From NCBI RefSeq assembly GCF_001949145.1, contig NW_019091362.1:188750-205240 (forward strand): DNA of 16,491 bases. Reading direction: 5' to 3'. The notes under the pieces were generated by a model. The model saw only the letters and a program-made list of their open reading frames with translations. It did no database searches and was not told where the DNA came from. Positions within the stretch are counted from its first letter, which is position 1, and each line of letters opens with the position of its first letter. Source of the stretch: Acanthaster planci (taxonomy: Eukaryota > Echinodermata > Asteroidea > Valvatida > Acanthasteridae). The position numbers and the translations under genes are program-made. This document shows, one piece after another, positions 15,632 through 16,491 of this stretch.

Positions 15632-16491
15632 CTGTAAGGCGGGGCAGAGATTATTTTGTCTCAGGCCACGTTTGGCCTCTGAGACAATGGAGTCACACCA
15701 TGTGTTCGGGTCTTGTTTTGCCTTGGCTTTGTACATGTATATCCCTGCCAGACAACAACTCTTGGCACGGTTGGAGCTTCAACGGGCAGCTCGTTTCTGC
15801 TCAATGATTTCAAGGGTGCTGTCAGTAAGCCAGGGGCAATGCTGGAAATGACAGGCAGGCACAACCTTCTCAGTGGCACCAAGAACAGTATCAAGGAAAG
15901 CAGCCCAGGAGTCTTCAACAGAGTCGGGCAGGTCGCCAAGAGCATCAAAGCAGTTATGAACCTCAATAGAGTCGTTGGTTGCCACCAAGGAGTCTGTTAG
16001 AAGGAGATTGTGGTCTGGGCGGCATTTACATGTAGGCAGAGATTTCTTTGTGAAAGGATTGATACGAACCTGTGTGGCAAGAAGTCGGTGATCGGAGTTT
16101 GCAGGGGCTGCGATAAACCTGGTAAGACTTCAGGCAGCTCCGATAGTTGACCAATATGTGGTCAAGCTCTTTGGCTGTGTGACCATCATTCGATATCCAG
16201 GTAAGTCTGTAGATGTTCTTCCACTTGAAATATGAGCCTGAGATGGCTAGGCGGAGAGCAAGACAGAAGGAAATCATGCAAATGGAGTTATCATTTACTG
16301 TACATGTACCATGGCCGTAGTTTCCAACAACTTCTTCAAAGCCAGACCTGTCAGAGCCTGAAACCACATTAAAGTCACCGAGTACAAACAACTTGTCATG
16401 GGGAGGAACAGAGGAGACGCATTAGGAAAGTTGACCTTTAAAGGAATCCTTGTCTGAGTCGCAGGCAACCTCAGTGGGAGCATACACAAAG
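15632..16491 (-). pseudogene. Decayed non-LTR retrotransposon (LINE) APE-type endonuclease fragment
   Basis: Reading minus from the window end, F-V-Y-A-P-T-E gives the YAPT motif of APE-like endonucleases. LFVLGDFNVVSGSD follows (GDFN motif), then W-I-S-N-D-G-H-T-A-K-E-L-D-H-I-L-V (the xDHI motif), and finally N-S-D-H-R-L-L (catalytic SDH). After this comes linker sequence with W-A-A-F-L-D-T-V and S-E-A-K-R-G-L-R, typical of the region between endonuclease and reverse transcriptase. Breaks: a TAA at 16422-16424, a frameshift within 16100-16106, and a TGA at 15779-15781. No reverse transcriptase follows; the frame ends at a TAG at 15629-15631 and unrelated repeats begin. The 5' side continues beyond the window. 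I leave the clade open. Confidence 0.85.

Noticed and set aside
15349-15807. Two similar-looking frames on opposite strands with shared residues around C-M-S-D-F-V-Q-W
   Set aside because: The resemblance is produced by the inverted repeat at 15473-15591; neither frame is a gene.
15661-15966. Minus frame of 101 residues overlapping the LINE fragment
   Set aside because: It is an out-of-register shadow; the neighbouring frame gives the recognisable endonuclease-to-RT linker.

Overview
This is animal (eukaryotic nuclear) DNA. It is AT-rich and gene-sparse, with short coding exons bounded by GT..AG junctions, kilobase introns, decayed transposon pieces and many scattered TACATGTACATGTA-like palindromic runs. 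The TACATG runs and the type of LINE endonuclease fragment suggest a marine invertebrate, perhaps a deuterostome (echinoderm, hemichordate or lancelet). That placement is an inference with low confidence. There are no bacterial-style operons, rRNA, tRNA or CRISPR arrays.

Layout. 1-2040: no recognisable gene; it resembles the 3' UTR or downstream flank of a plus-strand gene, with an AATAAA at 2035-2040. About 3.1-13.0 kb, minus strand: one well-supported gene, the main result of this annotation. Five coding exons (11952-11845, 11128-10964, 9685-9433, 8209-8001, 4627-4352) join in phase into a 336-residue protein. It has an N-terminal membrane anchor, an SPFH/Band 7 (prohibitin/stomatin-like) domain interrupted by a compact six-cysteine insert, and an alanine-rich C-terminal helix. 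A probable non-coding first exon ends at 12888.

The large last intron (8000-4628) carries a 687-bp element with hAT-like ends (6877-7563) and several weak exon-like signals around 5.7-6.5 kb. Intron 4 carries a three-unit 19-bp tandem repeat within a stretch that looks inserted.

12.9-13.43 kb: a divergent promoter region with a near-consensus CTCF site (12993-13007). To its right a plus-strand gene begins. Exon 1 (13432-13579) encodes a short hydrophilic N-terminus and one hydrophobic segment. A phase-matched exon 2 lies at 14585-14632, and a doubtful third exon follows. I do not recognise its product, and it probably continues past the window.

13.7-16.49 kb is repeat-rich. A degenerate 16-bp repeat (about CAACTNGTACCTTGGA) occurs in plus orientation at 13.74-13.92 kb, in minus orientation at 15.07-15.21 kb and as diverged plus-orientation copies at 15.31-15.40 kb, with a perfect 16-bp palindrome between the last two. 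Next come a 119-bp hairpin (15473-15591) and a broken non-LTR retrotransposon endonuclease on the minus strand (15632 to the window end) with two in-frame stops and a frameshift.
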